Part shown: in pieces, positions 29,421 through 37,319 of the stretch
Position numbering within the stretch: position 1 is the stretch's first letter
How the letters are laid out: each line of letters opens with the position of its first letter
Assembly (NCBI GenBank): GCA_963764695.1
Contig: CAVXTW010000014.1
Coordinates: forward strand, 62,001-126,000
Length of the DNA stretch: 64,000 bases
Direction: 5' to 3'
From: DATFRY01 sp963764695
GTDB lineage: Bacteria > Myxococcota_A > Polyangia > Haliangiales > Haliangiaceae
Program-made: the position numbers and the translations under genes
The notes under the pieces: generated by a model
The model's input: only the letters and a program-made list of their open reading frames with translations
What the model was told of the DNA's origin: nothing
The model's database searches: none

Positions 29421-30578
29421 CTACCTGGCCGCCTCGCCGGCCTTCCGCTCGCACTGGATGATCGGGCCTCCGGCGGCTCGGGAGGTCTCGGCGGTGGGGC
29501 GCTTCCAGTCGAATGCGACCGGCCGATCGGCGAGGGGGCGAGTCACGACCATGACCGGGCAGGTGGTGCCTCGGGTGCGGAGGGTCGCGGTGCCGTGGAC
29601 GACCGTGCTGGCCAGGGGGCGAATGGCGGGGAGGCGCTTCGGGTCGGCCATGAAGGCCTCGGCAAGGGTCTCGGCGTCGTCCTGGCAGAGGAGCTCGGCT
29701 CGGACAGGGCCGGAGCGGGCGTGGACGCGGAGGCTCATGCCCCGTTCGGCGACGTGGGGGCCGTTGATCACCAGTCCTCCGGGGTGGAGCTCGGCCGGCA
29801 CCTGGCGGGTCTCGCCGAGGTCGGGCGCGATCATCTCGCCTCGCCTGGGGCGGTCGAGGCCGAAGCGAGACAGGCCGGTGCACAGATCGAGGGTGACCGC
29901 GAATCCGTCGGCGAAGGACTTCCGGAACTCGTGGGCGCCTCGCTTCTTCGATTGCTCTTCCCCCTTCTGGTCGGGCGAGCTGCCCGCGATCGCTCCCATC
30001 GCACCGACGACTGACGACCATGCGCCCACCTCGTCAACGTCCGCGCCGCCGACCGGCTTGAAGTTGACGGTCGGTGCTCCGCGCGGCGTGAACCAGAAGG
30101 ACGCGATGTGCGAGCGCGGGTCGTAAGCCAGGTCGAGCGCGCCGCGGATCTCCGTCTGGATGGAGAAGCGGACATACTGGCGGAGGGCGAAGGTGGCGCC
30201 AGCCGGCCTGGTCACGACGTCGACCCACTGCCATCCGTCGCCGGAGAGGTGAAAGGTCAGATCGGCCCCGTGCTGTTCGATGCGGCAACCCTTCATCCAG
30301 AAGACGCCGGTCACGACGCCGGGCCGCTCGGCTGCGCGAAGAGGTCGGAACTGCCCTCGCATCATCTCGCATGCCCTGGCCGCGGCCAGCTCGGCGACCA
30401 TGATGCGCAAGTCCTTGTCGGCGGCCGCGGTACGGTCGGGCGGCGCAGGCGGAGCGGGTGGCCGCTGGCTGGTCGCAGTCTCGGCCTCCTCGCTTTCGCC
30501 GCGGTTGCAGCCGGCTGCGGCGACCATCGGGAGTGTCAGGGCCACAACGCCGAGCCACCTTCCTGCGCCGCGATGCAT
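29421..30578 (-). CDS. Lipoprotein of unknown function
   Basis: 385 residues with a clear signal (WLGVVALTLPMVAAAGC, Cys about 24) and a Pro/Ala-rich spacer. Two Cys pairs may form disulphides (ACEMMRGQF and MKGCRIE; later LDLCTG and ELLCQ). A beta-rich body with WQWVDVV and FALRQYVRFSI is visible. I do not recognise the family. It is divergent from the kinase at 30730 with 151 nt between starts. Confidence 0.7.
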   Translation of the reverse strand: MHRGAGRWLGVVALTLPMVAAAGCNRGESEEAETATSQRPPAPPAPPDRTAAADKDLRIMVAELAAARACEMMRGQFRPLRAAERPGVVTGVFWMKGCRIEQHGADLTFHLSGDGWQWVDVVTRPAGATFALRQYVRFSIQTEIRGALDLAYDPRSHIASFWFTPRGAPTVNFKPVGGADVDEVGAWSSVVGAMGAIAGSSPDQKGEEQSKKRGAHEFRKSFADGFAVTLDLCTGLSRFGLDRPRRGEMIAPDLGETRQVPAELHPGGLVINGPHVAERGMSLRVHARSGPVRAELLCQDDAETLAEAFMADPKRLPAIRPLASTVVHGTATLRTRGTTCPVMVVTRPLADRPVAFDWKRPTAETSRAAGGPIIQCERKAGEAAR

Positions 30579-30614
30579 GTCTCATCCCGATGCAATGGCA
30601 AGACCGGATCGCCC

Positions 30615-30630
30615 GTGGGCTGTGGCCCAC
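30615..30630 (+). promoter_or_regulatory. Inverted repeat between divergent genes
   Basis: GTGGGC-TGTG-GCCCAC, a perfect 6-bp dyad 37 nt upstream of the lipoprotein gene and 100 nt upstream of the kinase gene; a candidate shared operator or a transcript hairpin. Confidence 0.4.
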
Positions 30631-30717
30631 CCATGACCGGCATCTAGGGATGTCAGCGCCCGGCGAACAGTGCTCGCGGCGCCGCAGTGTGCGAATCGGC
30701 GCAGCCAGAATCGGTGC

Positions 30718-30729
30718 GATACTCGCCGG
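30718..30729 (+). promoter_or_regulatory. Leaderless promoter -10 element
   Basis: GATACT (30718-30723), 6 nt, then GTG 30730. It supports the GTG as the kinase start. Confidence 0.4.
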
Positions 30730-32934
30730 GTGAGCGGCGGCGAGAAGACCAGGCCCGGGCGGAGGCTTTCGAAAGAGCTCGCGGCGACGGTTCCGGCCGG
30801 CGACGGCGCCGTCACCAAGCCCGCGGCCCTCCTCCACTACCGGTTGCTCGAGAAGATCGGTGAGGGCGGGATGGGCGCGGTCTTCAAGGCCGAGGACAGG
30901 CGACTCGGTCGCATCGTGGCCATCAAGCACGTCGCGCGAGGGGGCGACGAACAGGAGACGGCGCGCGTCCGACTCCTTCGCGAGGCGCGCGCGGCGTCCG
31001 CGCTCAACCACCCGAACATCGTGGTCGTCCACGCCATCGAGGAGGTGGGCGACGACGCGTTCCTCGTGATGGAGTACCTCGAGGGCGAGACGCTCGCGGC
31101 GCTGATCGCGCGCGGACGGCTCGAGCCCGCCCGCGTCATCGCGATCGGCGTCGAGATCGCCGATGCGCTCGCGTGCGCCCACGCGGCGGGGCTCGTCCAC
31201 CGGGACGTGAAGCCCGCCAACGTCATCATCACCCGGCGGGGGATCACGAAGGTCCTCGACTTCGGCGTCGCCACGCAGGTGGCGGAGAGGTCGCTGTCGT
31301 CCACCGTGGAGTCGGCGATCGTCGGCACCGCGCCGTACATGTCCCCGGAGCAGCTCCGCGGGCAGGCCGTCGACGATCGTTCCGACGTCTTCGCGCTCGG
31401 CTGCGTCCTCTACGAGGTGGTGACCGGCCGGCGCGCCTTCCCGGCGGACGACTTCGCGACCCTGGTCCAGCAGATCACGACGGGCGATCCGACACCGCCG
31501 CGCGAGCTCACGCCGGGCGTGCCGCCGGGGCTGGAGGCGATCATCCTGCGCGCGCTCGCCAAGGATCCGTCGCATCGCGTCACCGCCGCGGAGATGGCCG
31601 CCGCGCTGCGTGCCAGGACGGACGGCGACGGCGCGGCCCCGCTGCCCACGTCGGTCGCCGTCCTTCCGTTCCTCGATCTGAGCGCCGAGCGGGACCAGGA
31701 CTTCCTCTGCGACGGCATCGCCGAGGAGATCCTCACCGCGCTCACGCATGTCGAGGGTCTGCGCGTCGCGGCGCGCAGCACGTCGTTCCAGTTCAAGGCG
31801 AAGGGGGATGTGGACGCGCGCACCGCGGGCACGCGCCTCGGCGTGGATGCCGTCCTCGAAGGGTCGGTCCGCAAGGCCGGCGACCGGCTGCGGGTGACGG
31901 TGCAGCTGGTGGACGTCGCGGGTGGACACCAGCGGTGGTCGCACCGCTTCGACGGGGTCACCGCCGACGTCTTCGCAATCCAGGACGAGATCGCGACGAC
32001 CACCGCCAGGCTCCTGCGCGGCGTCCTCAGCGCGACCACCCAGAACGCGTTGCGCAGGCCGGGCACCACGCCCGAGGCCTACGAGCACTTTCTGCGCGGT
32101 CGGCAGTTCCTGCGCGCACACGGCACGACCTCTCTCGCCCTGGCGCAGCGCTCCCTCGAGCGCGCGATCTCCGTCAACCCGTCGTACGCCCCGGCGTACG
32201 CGACGCTCGCGCAGGTGCACGCGTTCCTCGTCGACTGGCACGCCGGCGGCAAGCCCGCAGAGGACGCGGCGGAGCGCGCGAGCGCACGCGCGGTCGAGCT
32301 CGGCCCGGAGCTCGCCGAGACCCACCTGGCGCGCGCCGCGGTCTTCGCGATGCGCCGCGACTACGCGGCTGCCGAAGGCGCGTGCCGGGAGGCCATTCGA
32401 CGGAACCCCCAGTCGTACGACGCGCACTATCACTACGCGCGCGTCAGCTTCCAGATGGGTCTGGACGAGCAGGCCGAGGAGCTCTTTCGCCGGTGCGCGG
32501 AGCTCCAGCCCGACGACTTCCAGTGCCTCCTCATTTCCGAGGTGGCGTTGACTCGCCTCGGGCGGAAGGCCGAGGCCGAGGAAGCGTTGCGCGAAGGGAT
32601 TCGCCGCGCCGAACGCGTTCTGGAGCTCGACCCCAGCAACATCCGGGCGCTCACGATCGGGGCCGGCGCGCTGGCCAAGCTGGGCGATCGTGCCCGCGCG
32701 CTCGAGTGGGTCGGCCGCGCCGTCGCGGGGGCCGCCGACGGCAGCGACGTCTCGCTGACCTACAACGCGGCGTGCGTCTACGCGCTGCTCCAAGAGAAGG
32801 ACGCCGCGATCGATCTCCTGGAGACGAACATCGCCCGCGGCTTCGGCAAGCGCGACTGGGTGGAGCACGATTCCGATTTCGACAGCCTCCGCGACGATCC
32901 GCGCTTCGCGGCGCTCCTCGCCAAGCTTCCGTGA
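30730..32934 (+). CDS. Ser/Thr protein kinase with TolB/FlgO-like and TPR domains
   Basis: 734 residues from GTG 30730. Kinase domain (about 36-290): IGEGGMGAVF, VAIKHV, LVHRDVKPANV (Asp 159), VLDFGVA, YMSPEQ and FALGCVLYE. A cytoplasmic TolB/FlgO-like domain follows (about 305-435; TSVAVLPFLDLSAERDQDF, LGVDAVLEGSVRK), then TPR units (about 445-734). There is no obvious membrane helix, so it acts in the cytoplasm. The same kinase-adenylate-cyclase-type mid domain-TPR order is widespread in Acidobacteria and Myxococcota. Partner unknown; it faces a lipoprotein gene divergently. Confidence 0.92.
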   Translation: MSGGEKTRPGRRLSKELAATVPAGDGAVTKPAALLHYRLLEKIGEGGMGAVFKAEDRRLGRIVAIKHVARGGDEQETARVRLLREARAASALNHPNIVVVHAIEEVGDDAFLVMEYLEGETLAALIARGRLEPARVIAIGVEIADALACAHAAGLVHRDVKPANVIITRRGITKVLDFGVATQVAERSLSSTVESAIVGTAPYMSPEQLRGQAVDDRSDVFALGCVLYEVVTGRRAFPADDFATLVQQITTGDPTPPRELTPGVPPGLEAIILRALAKDPSHRVTAAEMAAALRARTDGDGAAPLPTSVAVLPFLDLSAERDQDFLCDGIAEEILTALTHVEGLRVAARSTSFQFKAKGDVDARTAGTRLGVDAVLEGSVRKAGDRLRVTVQLVDVAGGHQRWSHRFDGVTADVFAIQDEIATTTARLLRGVLSATTQNALRRPGTTPEAYEHFLRGRQFLRAHGTTSLALAQRSLERAISVNPSYAPAYATLAQVHAFLVDWHAGGKPAEDAAERASARAVELGPELAETHLARAAVFAMRRDYAAAEGACREAIRRNPQSYDAHYHYARVSFQMGLDEQAEELFRRCAELQPDDFQCLLISEVALTRLGRKAEAEEALREGIRRAERVLELDPSNIRALTIGAGALAKLGDRARALEWVGRAVAGAADGSDVSLTYNAACVYALLQEKDAAIDLLETNIARGFGKRDWVEHDSDFDSLRDDPRFAALLAKLP

Positions 32935-32977
32935 GCGACCTGGGAGAGAACGCTACCCACCCGCGCCATTGAACCGG

Positions 32978-32995
32978 CTCGACGTGCGCGTCGAG
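32978..32995 (+). terminator. Hairpin between convergent genes
   Basis: CTCGACG-TGCG-CGTCGAG is a perfect 7-bp stem with a 4-nt loop, located 44 nt after the kinase stop and 5 nt from the YaeQ stop. It could end both transcripts although no U-tract is present. Confidence 0.5.
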
Positions 32996-32999
32996 TAGC

Positions 33000-33545
33000 T
33001 CAGCTCCCGATCGGGATCCGGCGAACGGATCCCTCGTGGACCACGCCCCCGCCGACGTCGAGGTAGAGGGCTCCTCCGGTCACCGACAGCCCCCATCGGT
33101 GGTTGCGCGAGAGCCCAGCCACGACATCGTCGATCAGCTCCGGCGACAAGGCGTGGATCTCCAGCGCCTCGGCGCGGTGGACGCGGCTGCGGACGACCTC
33201 GGCAGCCAGCGCCTCGCACGCCTTCCACCCGTAGACCGCCACGCGCGGGGACGCCTTGCTCGCCCGGTGCAGCCGCTCCACCGACGGAGATCCCACCTCG
33301 ATCCACGCGAGCAGGTCGCCGCGCAGGTCGCGCCGCCAGATCGCCGGCTCGTCGTCGGTCAACACGCCGCGCCCGAACTCGACCCCCTCGCCGTGCTCGA
33401 GCGCGCGCGCGAGGACCCGCGCGACCAGGAATCGCTCGCTCTCCGACGGGTGCTGCGCCACCCGCAGGTCGAGATCGACATACGTTCCGCGATCCGCATC
33501 CGCCAGCGCGATCTCGAACCGCCTCATCGTGGCACCGATCGCCAT
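33000..33545 (-). CDS. yaeQ: YaeQ-family protein
   Basis: 181 residues from ATG 33545, which sits 6 nt after a TACGCT element. The pattern matches YaeQ through most of its length: FEIALADADRGTYVDLDL, QHPSESERFLVARVLARAL, TDDEPAIWRRDLRG, WIEVGSPSVERLHRASK and VYGWKACEAL. YaeQ proteins have a PD-(D/E)XK nuclease-like fold and were linked to transcript elongation in RfaH-minus enterobacteria; the real role is unclear. Confidence 0.85.
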   Translation of the reverse strand: MAIGATMRRFEIALADADRGTYVDLDLRVAQHPSESERFLVARVLARALEHGEGVEFGRGVLTDDEPAIWRRDLRGDLLAWIEVGSPSVERLHRASKASPRVAVYGWKACEALAAEVVRSRVHRAEALEIHALSPELIDDVVAGLSRNHRWGLSVTGGALYLDVGGGVVHEGSVRRIPIGS

Positions 33546-33551
33546 CCCGGC

Positions 33552-33557
33552 AGCGTA
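33552..33557 (-). promoter_or_regulatory. Leaderless promoter -10 element
   Basis: Minus-strand TACGCT, 6 nt before ATG 33545. Confidence 0.4.
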
Positions 33558-33600
33558 TCTCAGGTCGAGCGATCCGTCCGGGCACACGACGCAGTAGTCG

Positions 33601-34236
33601 TCAGTCGTCGTCGTCGAGATGGATGCGGCCGTAATAGAGGAAGTTGTTCCCCCCGGTGCCGGCCATGAATTGCCCGGTAACAGGGTTGCCTGTCACGTTG
33701 GTGATCACATCGATGAACGTGAACGAACCCTCGGCATGCCTGAAGACACCGCTTCTACCTTCGATCTCGTGAATGCAGCCGCCACCTACCTCCAGGCTTG
33801 CATCGAATGACTGACAGAAGCCCCCTGCATAGGCCCCATCGAACGTGTAAGTGGTTCTGAATCTGCCCCGCTTGCCGTGCAACGCACCTACAAAGACCTC
33901 TCGACCCTGCTCGAGGTAAAGATCAAAGTCCTCCAGTTCTTTGCACTGGAAGTCTTGAATGAAGATGCTCAAACAGCCCTCGAGGTCCCCGGTCAACAGG
34001 AGCGCAGCTTGGGACCCTTCGAGTCCGCAGTCAGAAAAGGTGCTGTTACCGGAAATGAAGGTGCTCTCACGTTTGGAATTGCTGTCTCCCTTCTGTTCAG
34101 CTCCTTCGATCTCGCCCAGGCCCTCCTCGTCCAGGTCCTCGTCGGCGGCATCTCCTGTGGACGCGCATCCTGCGGCCACCAGCCCCCCCACCAGTACCAG
34201 CGAACCAAGCACCCCGCCATCGAAGCGTCTCATCAT
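33601..34236 (-). CDS. Lipoprotein with swapped leader module
   Basis: 211 residues from ATG 34236, preceded by GGAGGGGG. Signal and lipobox are VLGSLVLVGGLVAAGC (Cys 24). The first 46 residues are nearly the same as those of the gene at 35914 (about 39 of 46 identical by eye), including the acidic DLDEEGLGEIEGA. After that the two are unrelated. The mature part has three or four Cys and beta-rich character (FRTTYTFDGAYAGGF, SGVFRHAEGSFTFID) and no recognised domain. Upstream lies copy 2 of the promoter repeat. Confidence 0.75.
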   Translation of the reverse strand: MMRRFDGGVLGSLVLVGGLVAAGCASTGDAADEDLDEEGLGEIEGAEQKGDSNSKRESTFISGNSTFSDCGLEGSQAALLLTGDLEGCLSIFIQDFQCKELEDFDLYLEQGREVFVGALHGKRGRFRTTYTFDGAYAGGFCQSFDASLEVGGGCIHEIEGRSGVFRHAEGSFTFIDVITNVTGNPVTGQFMAGTGGNNFLYYGRIHLDDDD

Positions 34237-34257
34237 CGTTGTCCCCCTCCCGACCCG

Positions 34258-34382
34258 CCTCCCTGGGCCGCAATCGCGGCGCAGTGAGAGTGTGTGTTAG
34301 CGTTGCCGTGCAGTGACGGTCAAAGCCTTTCTCTCGAGAAGCGGAAGGGGAGTTGAAATTTCCACCCGGGCCGTGTCGGCGT
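34258..34382 (-). repeat. Dispersed promoter repeat, copy 2
   Basis: Gene-oriented, it reads TTCTC-GA-GAGAA (34329-34340 on plus), TTGACC (34323-34318), 18 nt, TAACAC (34299-34294), terminal hairpin GCCGC..GCGGC and GCGGCCCAGGG, then the Shine-Dalgarno and ATG of the lipoprotein. The far end is shorter than in copies 1 and 3: the coding tail is absent. Confidence 0.85.
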
Positions 34383-34448
34383 GGCTCGGCCGGCTGCGCC
34401 TGAAGGAACGTGATAGCGCGCGATCGCGCGGCCGATGACGATCAGCGC

Positions 34449-35030
34449 ATGAAGCGATCGATCTCGGTGATCTCCCTCCTCATCCTCTCCTCTGCGGCGG
34501 CGCCGGCGTCAGCCGAGCCGGCGCTCACGCCCTCTGGCGGCGGGCCCTTCACCCGCACCACCTTGTGCCGCGGCGAGCCGCGCTCGGCCGAGTTCGACTA
34601 CTGGCTCGGCGTGTGGGACGTGCGGCCTCACGGCGCGCCGGCCAGCACCCCGGCCAGCCGCAACCGCATCACCCTGGAGCAGGACGGCTGCGTGCTGCAG
34701 GAGCACTGGCGGAGCTCACGTCGCGGACCAGGCGCCGGCTACACCGGCACGAGCTTCACCACGTTCGACCGCGCGCGCGGCGTGTGGCACCAGACCGGGG
34801 TCGACAACACCGGCAGCGTGGCGGTGATGGAGGGCGGGCTCGACGCCGCCGGCGACCTCGTCCTCCACGCCGTCTCGATGCCGGGCGACCCGGACACCGC
34901 TCTGCGGCGCATGGCCTTCCGGCGCCAGGCCAATGGAGCAGTCCGGCAGATCGTGGAGCGGTCGACCGACGGCGGCGCGACCTGGACGACGGCCATCGAT
35001 CTGAACTACACGCGCCGCCCTCAGCCGTAG
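34449..35030 (+). CDS. Exported lipocalin-like (DUF1579-type) protein
   Basis: 193 residues with a Sec signal (ISLLILSSAAAPASAEP, cleavage about 23). FDYWLGVWDVRPHG is the hallmark start of small lipocalin-like DUF1579 proteins, followed by strands GYTGTSFTTFDRARGVWHQT, LVLHAVSMPGD and VRQIVERSTDGGATWTT. It is probably a periplasmic binding protein for a small hydrophobic ligand. It overlaps the convergent membrane protein gene by 10 nt. Confidence 0.72.
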   Translation: MKRSISVISLLILSSAAAPASAEPALTPSGGGPFTRTTLCRGEPRSAEFDYWLGVWDVRPHGAPASTPASRNRITLEQDGCVLQEHWRSSRRGPGAGYTGTSFTTFDRARGVWHQTGVDNTGSVAVMEGGLDAAGDLVLHAVSMPGDPDTALRRMAFRRQANGAVRQIVERSTDGGATWTTAIDLNYTRRPQP

Positions 35031-35605
35031 CGCGGGTCGGGGCTGGCCTTCTCGCGCGCGCCCCGATCGAGGGCCGCGCCGATGCCCAGGATCAAGGTGG
35101 TCACGAACGCCAGCTTCCACACCACTCCGCGCAGTACCGAGTCCGGGTCCAGCACCACCTGGATGATGAGCAGGGCCAGGTATGCGGCGAGCGCGGTCAC
35201 GATCGCCGGCAACGGCGACCGCCGTGACCACAGAAACAGTACCAGCATGAACCCGGCCAGCCCGAGGCTGACCCCGACCGTCGACCAGATGTTGGTGCTC
35301 TTGCCGTGCTCCGCGATGATCGCCTTCGCCTCGGCCACCTGCTCTCTGGTGGGCACGTTGTGCAGCTCCTCAGGAGGGGGCATCCCGCGCGACCACGGTC
35401 GGCTCGCGACTTCAGACGCGTGATCGCTCGCCGCGATCACGCGTCTCGCCTCGTTGACCCGTCGCTTGCCGCTCATTGTCCCCAGCACTTCCACCGCGCC
35501 GGAGAGCACGAACAAGCCGGCGACGATGAGGAGGCATATGGACGCCCGCCCGAGGCGGCGACCCTCGTCGCGTTCGAGGAACGTGGTGCCAAGCGATGGC
35601 CTCAT
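35021..35605 (-). CDS. Membrane protein of unknown function
   Basis: 194 residues, four predicted membrane helices: ASICLLIVAGLFVLSGAVEV (about 22-42), STVGVSLGLAGFMLVLFLW (about 107-126), LPAIVTALAAYLALLIIQVV (about 131-150) and VWKLAFVTTLILGIGAAL (about 160-178). A soluble loop of about 60 residues lies between helices 1 and 2. No family recognised. The region upstream (35606-35667) leads into the tail of repeat copy 3. Confidence 0.65.
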   Translation of the reverse strand: MRPSLGTTFLERDEGRRLGRASICLLIVAGLFVLSGAVEVLGTMSGKRRVNEARRVIAASDHASEVASRPWSRGMPPPEELHNVPTREQVAEAKAIIAEHGKSTNIWSTVGVSLGLAGFMLVLFLWSRRSPLPAIVTALAAYLALLIIQVVLDPDSVLRGVVWKLAFVTTLILGIGAALDRGAREKASPDPRYG

Positions 35606-35667
35606 TGCCGCCCTCCCGTGAAACCTCGCCGGAGTTTCACCCCGTGCGTGAATCCTGGCAATCGCGT

Positions 35668-35833
35668 AAGCGGCAGCGCGAGATGCTTGGCTTCATCGCG
35701 AGGCTGTGATCACGGCGACACGGCCTCGGCGGAAATTTCAACGCCCCTACCGCTTCTCGCGAGAAACGCTTTGACCGTCGCTGCACGGCAACGCTAACAC
35801 ACACTCTCGCTGCGCCGTGATTGCGGCCCAGCG
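35668..35833 (+). repeat. Dispersed promoter repeat, copy 3
   Basis: Begins with a coding tail on the plus strand (KRQREML..IARL then TGA), followed by TTCTC-GC-GAGAA (35754-35765), TTGACC (35771-35776), 18 nt, TAACAC (35795-35800), the GCCGTGATTGCGGC hairpin and GCGGCCCAG. It matches copy 1 over about 165 bp. The tail shares codons and stop region with the C-terminus of the damaged regulator frame at 21.5 kb. Confidence 0.85.
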
Positions 35834-35913
35834 TGGGGGGCGACCCGGGGCGGCCGCGCGTGGGATCGGTCTGTTCATCGCCGCAGCTGGCCTGGCGTCG
35901 GGAGGGGGCAACA

Positions 35914-37041
35914 ATGATGAGACGCTGCGAGGGTGGGGTGCTTGGTTCGCTGGTGCTGGCGGGGGCGCTGGTCGCCGCAGGATGCGCGACCACGGGAGAT
36001 GCCGCCGACGAGAACCTGGACGAGGAGGACCTGGGCGAGATCGAAGGAGCTGTACAGGGGGGCGACGACGACGGAGAGGAAGCGGCCGCCGCGCGGACGG
36101 ACAGCGCCCACGGCCGGAGAGGTCCGGTGGTGACGCGGCTGACCGAATTCGGCAGCGACGACTTCGTCACCGGGAGCACGATCGGTCCCGACGGGGCGCT
36201 CTACGTGACGGACGGGCTGGCCGGCGAGGTGCTGCGCATCGATCGCCGTGACGGCCAGGTGAGCACGTATGCGACCGGGTTCCCGTCAAAGGGGTTCCCG
36301 GAGGACGTCGGCGGAGCGGTCGATGTCGCGTTCGTGGGTCGAACGGCCTACGTGCTCGTCACGCTCGTGAGCGGTCTGGTCTTCGGTGAACCGTTCGGCG
36401 ACCCGGAGGCGAGGAATGGCCTCTACCGCATCGAACCTGACGGCACCAACACGCTCGTCGCCGACACCGGCCAGTGGTCGGTCGACAACCCGCCCGAGCC
36501 CGCGTTCTTCATCGACACCGGCGTGCAGTTCGCGATGGAGCCCCACCGGGGTGGGTTCCTGATCACCGACGGGCACCACAACCGCGTGCTGTCGGTTGAC
36601 CGACACGGTTCCATCGAAGAGGTAGCCACGTTCGGGAACGTGGTGCCGACCGGAATCGAGACGACTCGCGGCCACGTCTTCATCACCCAGCTGGGCCCGA
36701 TCCCTCATGTTCCGGAGGACGGCAAGGTCGTCGACCTGGGCGCTGACTGCGAGCCGAGTGAGGTGGCCAGCGGGGCGAGCATGCTCATCGACGTCGAGCG
36801 GGGACCGCGGGGCAAGCTCTACGCACTCTCACAGGGTCAGTGGGACGGTGTCGGTGAGGGCTCCCGGGCCCTGCCGGACACCGGCCGGCTGGTCGTCGTG
36901 CGACACGGCGAGCTGACGCCGGTCGTGGACCGCCGCGGCGACGAGCTCGTGCTGGACCGCCCCACGTCGATGGAGCTCGTCGGGCACACCGCGTACGTCG
37001 TCTCGGTGACCGGAGTCGTCTACCGGGTCAACAACCTCTGA
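35914..37041 (+). CDS. ScyD/ScyE-like beta-propeller lipoprotein
   Basis: 375 residues from ATG 35914 (GGAGGGGG Shine-Dalgarno). Leader VLGSLVLAGALVAAGC with Cys 24 and the acidic linker are shared with the gene at 33601. From about residue 70 it follows the ScyD/ScyE six-bladed propeller pattern: GPDGALYVTDGLAGEVLRID, AVDVAFVGRTAYVLVTLV, GLYRIEPDGTNTLVADT, FLITDGHHNRVLSVD, VPTGIETTRGHVFITQLG and a C-terminal PTSMELVGHTAYVVSVTG. It is surface or periplasmic; ligand unknown. Copy 3 of the repeat supplies its likely promoter. Confidence 0.82.
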   Translation: MMRRCEGGVLGSLVLAGALVAAGCATTGDAADENLDEEDLGEIEGAVQGGDDDGEEAAAARTDSAHGRRGPVVTRLTEFGSDDFVTGSTIGPDGALYVTDGLAGEVLRIDRRDGQVSTYATGFPSKGFPEDVGGAVDVAFVGRTAYVLVTLVSGLVFGEPFGDPEARNGLYRIEPDGTNTLVADTGQWSVDNPPEPAFFIDTGVQFAMEPHRGGFLITDGHHNRVLSVDRHGSIEEVATFGNVVPTGIETTRGHVFITQLGPIPHVPEDGKVVDLGADCEPSEVASGASMLIDVERGPRGKLYALSQGQWDGVGEGSRALPDTGRLVVVRHGELTPVVDRRGDELVLDRPTSMELVGHTAYVVSVTGVVYRVNNL

Positions 37042-37098
37042 ACACGAGCTCGCTGGCGCCGGGGTATCGGGTGTCAGCGTGCTGCGGTTCACTGGCCC

Positions 37099-37314
37099 AT
37101 GGGAAAACTCGACGACATGCGCCGCCAGCGCGAGGCGCTTCACGGGGACAAGGCGGACTCACCAGAAGCGGCTGCGGCGCCCGAGACCGACAGCACGACC
37201 GGCAAGTGCTCGGCGTGCCGCAAGACCCTGGCGCTGCAACACGACGGCACGATCGGCAACCACCAGAAGGGCCTCGGCAAGCTCTGCCCCGGCTCGCGCA
37301 AGCCGCCGGGCTGA
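37099..37314 (+). CDS. Small zinc-ribbon-like protein
   Basis: 71 residues. C37-x2-C40, H48, H55 and C63 in the order GKCSACRKTL, LQHDG, GNHQKG, LCPGSRKP look like a one-metal zinc site; the CPGSRKP ending is typical of small proteins of this kind in high-GC bacteria. The N-terminal half is polar and low-complexity. Function unknown. It converges with the flavin monooxygenase gene, stops 5 nt apart. Confidence 0.65.
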   Translation: MGKLDDMRRQREALHGDKADSPEAAAAPETDSTTGKCSACRKTLALQHDGTIGNHQKGLGKLCPGSRKPPG

Positions 37315-37319
37315 TCCGC

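Noticed and set aside
30034..32868. 944-codon open frame on the minus strand
   Set aside because: Antisense shadow of the kinase at 30730; no protein motif.
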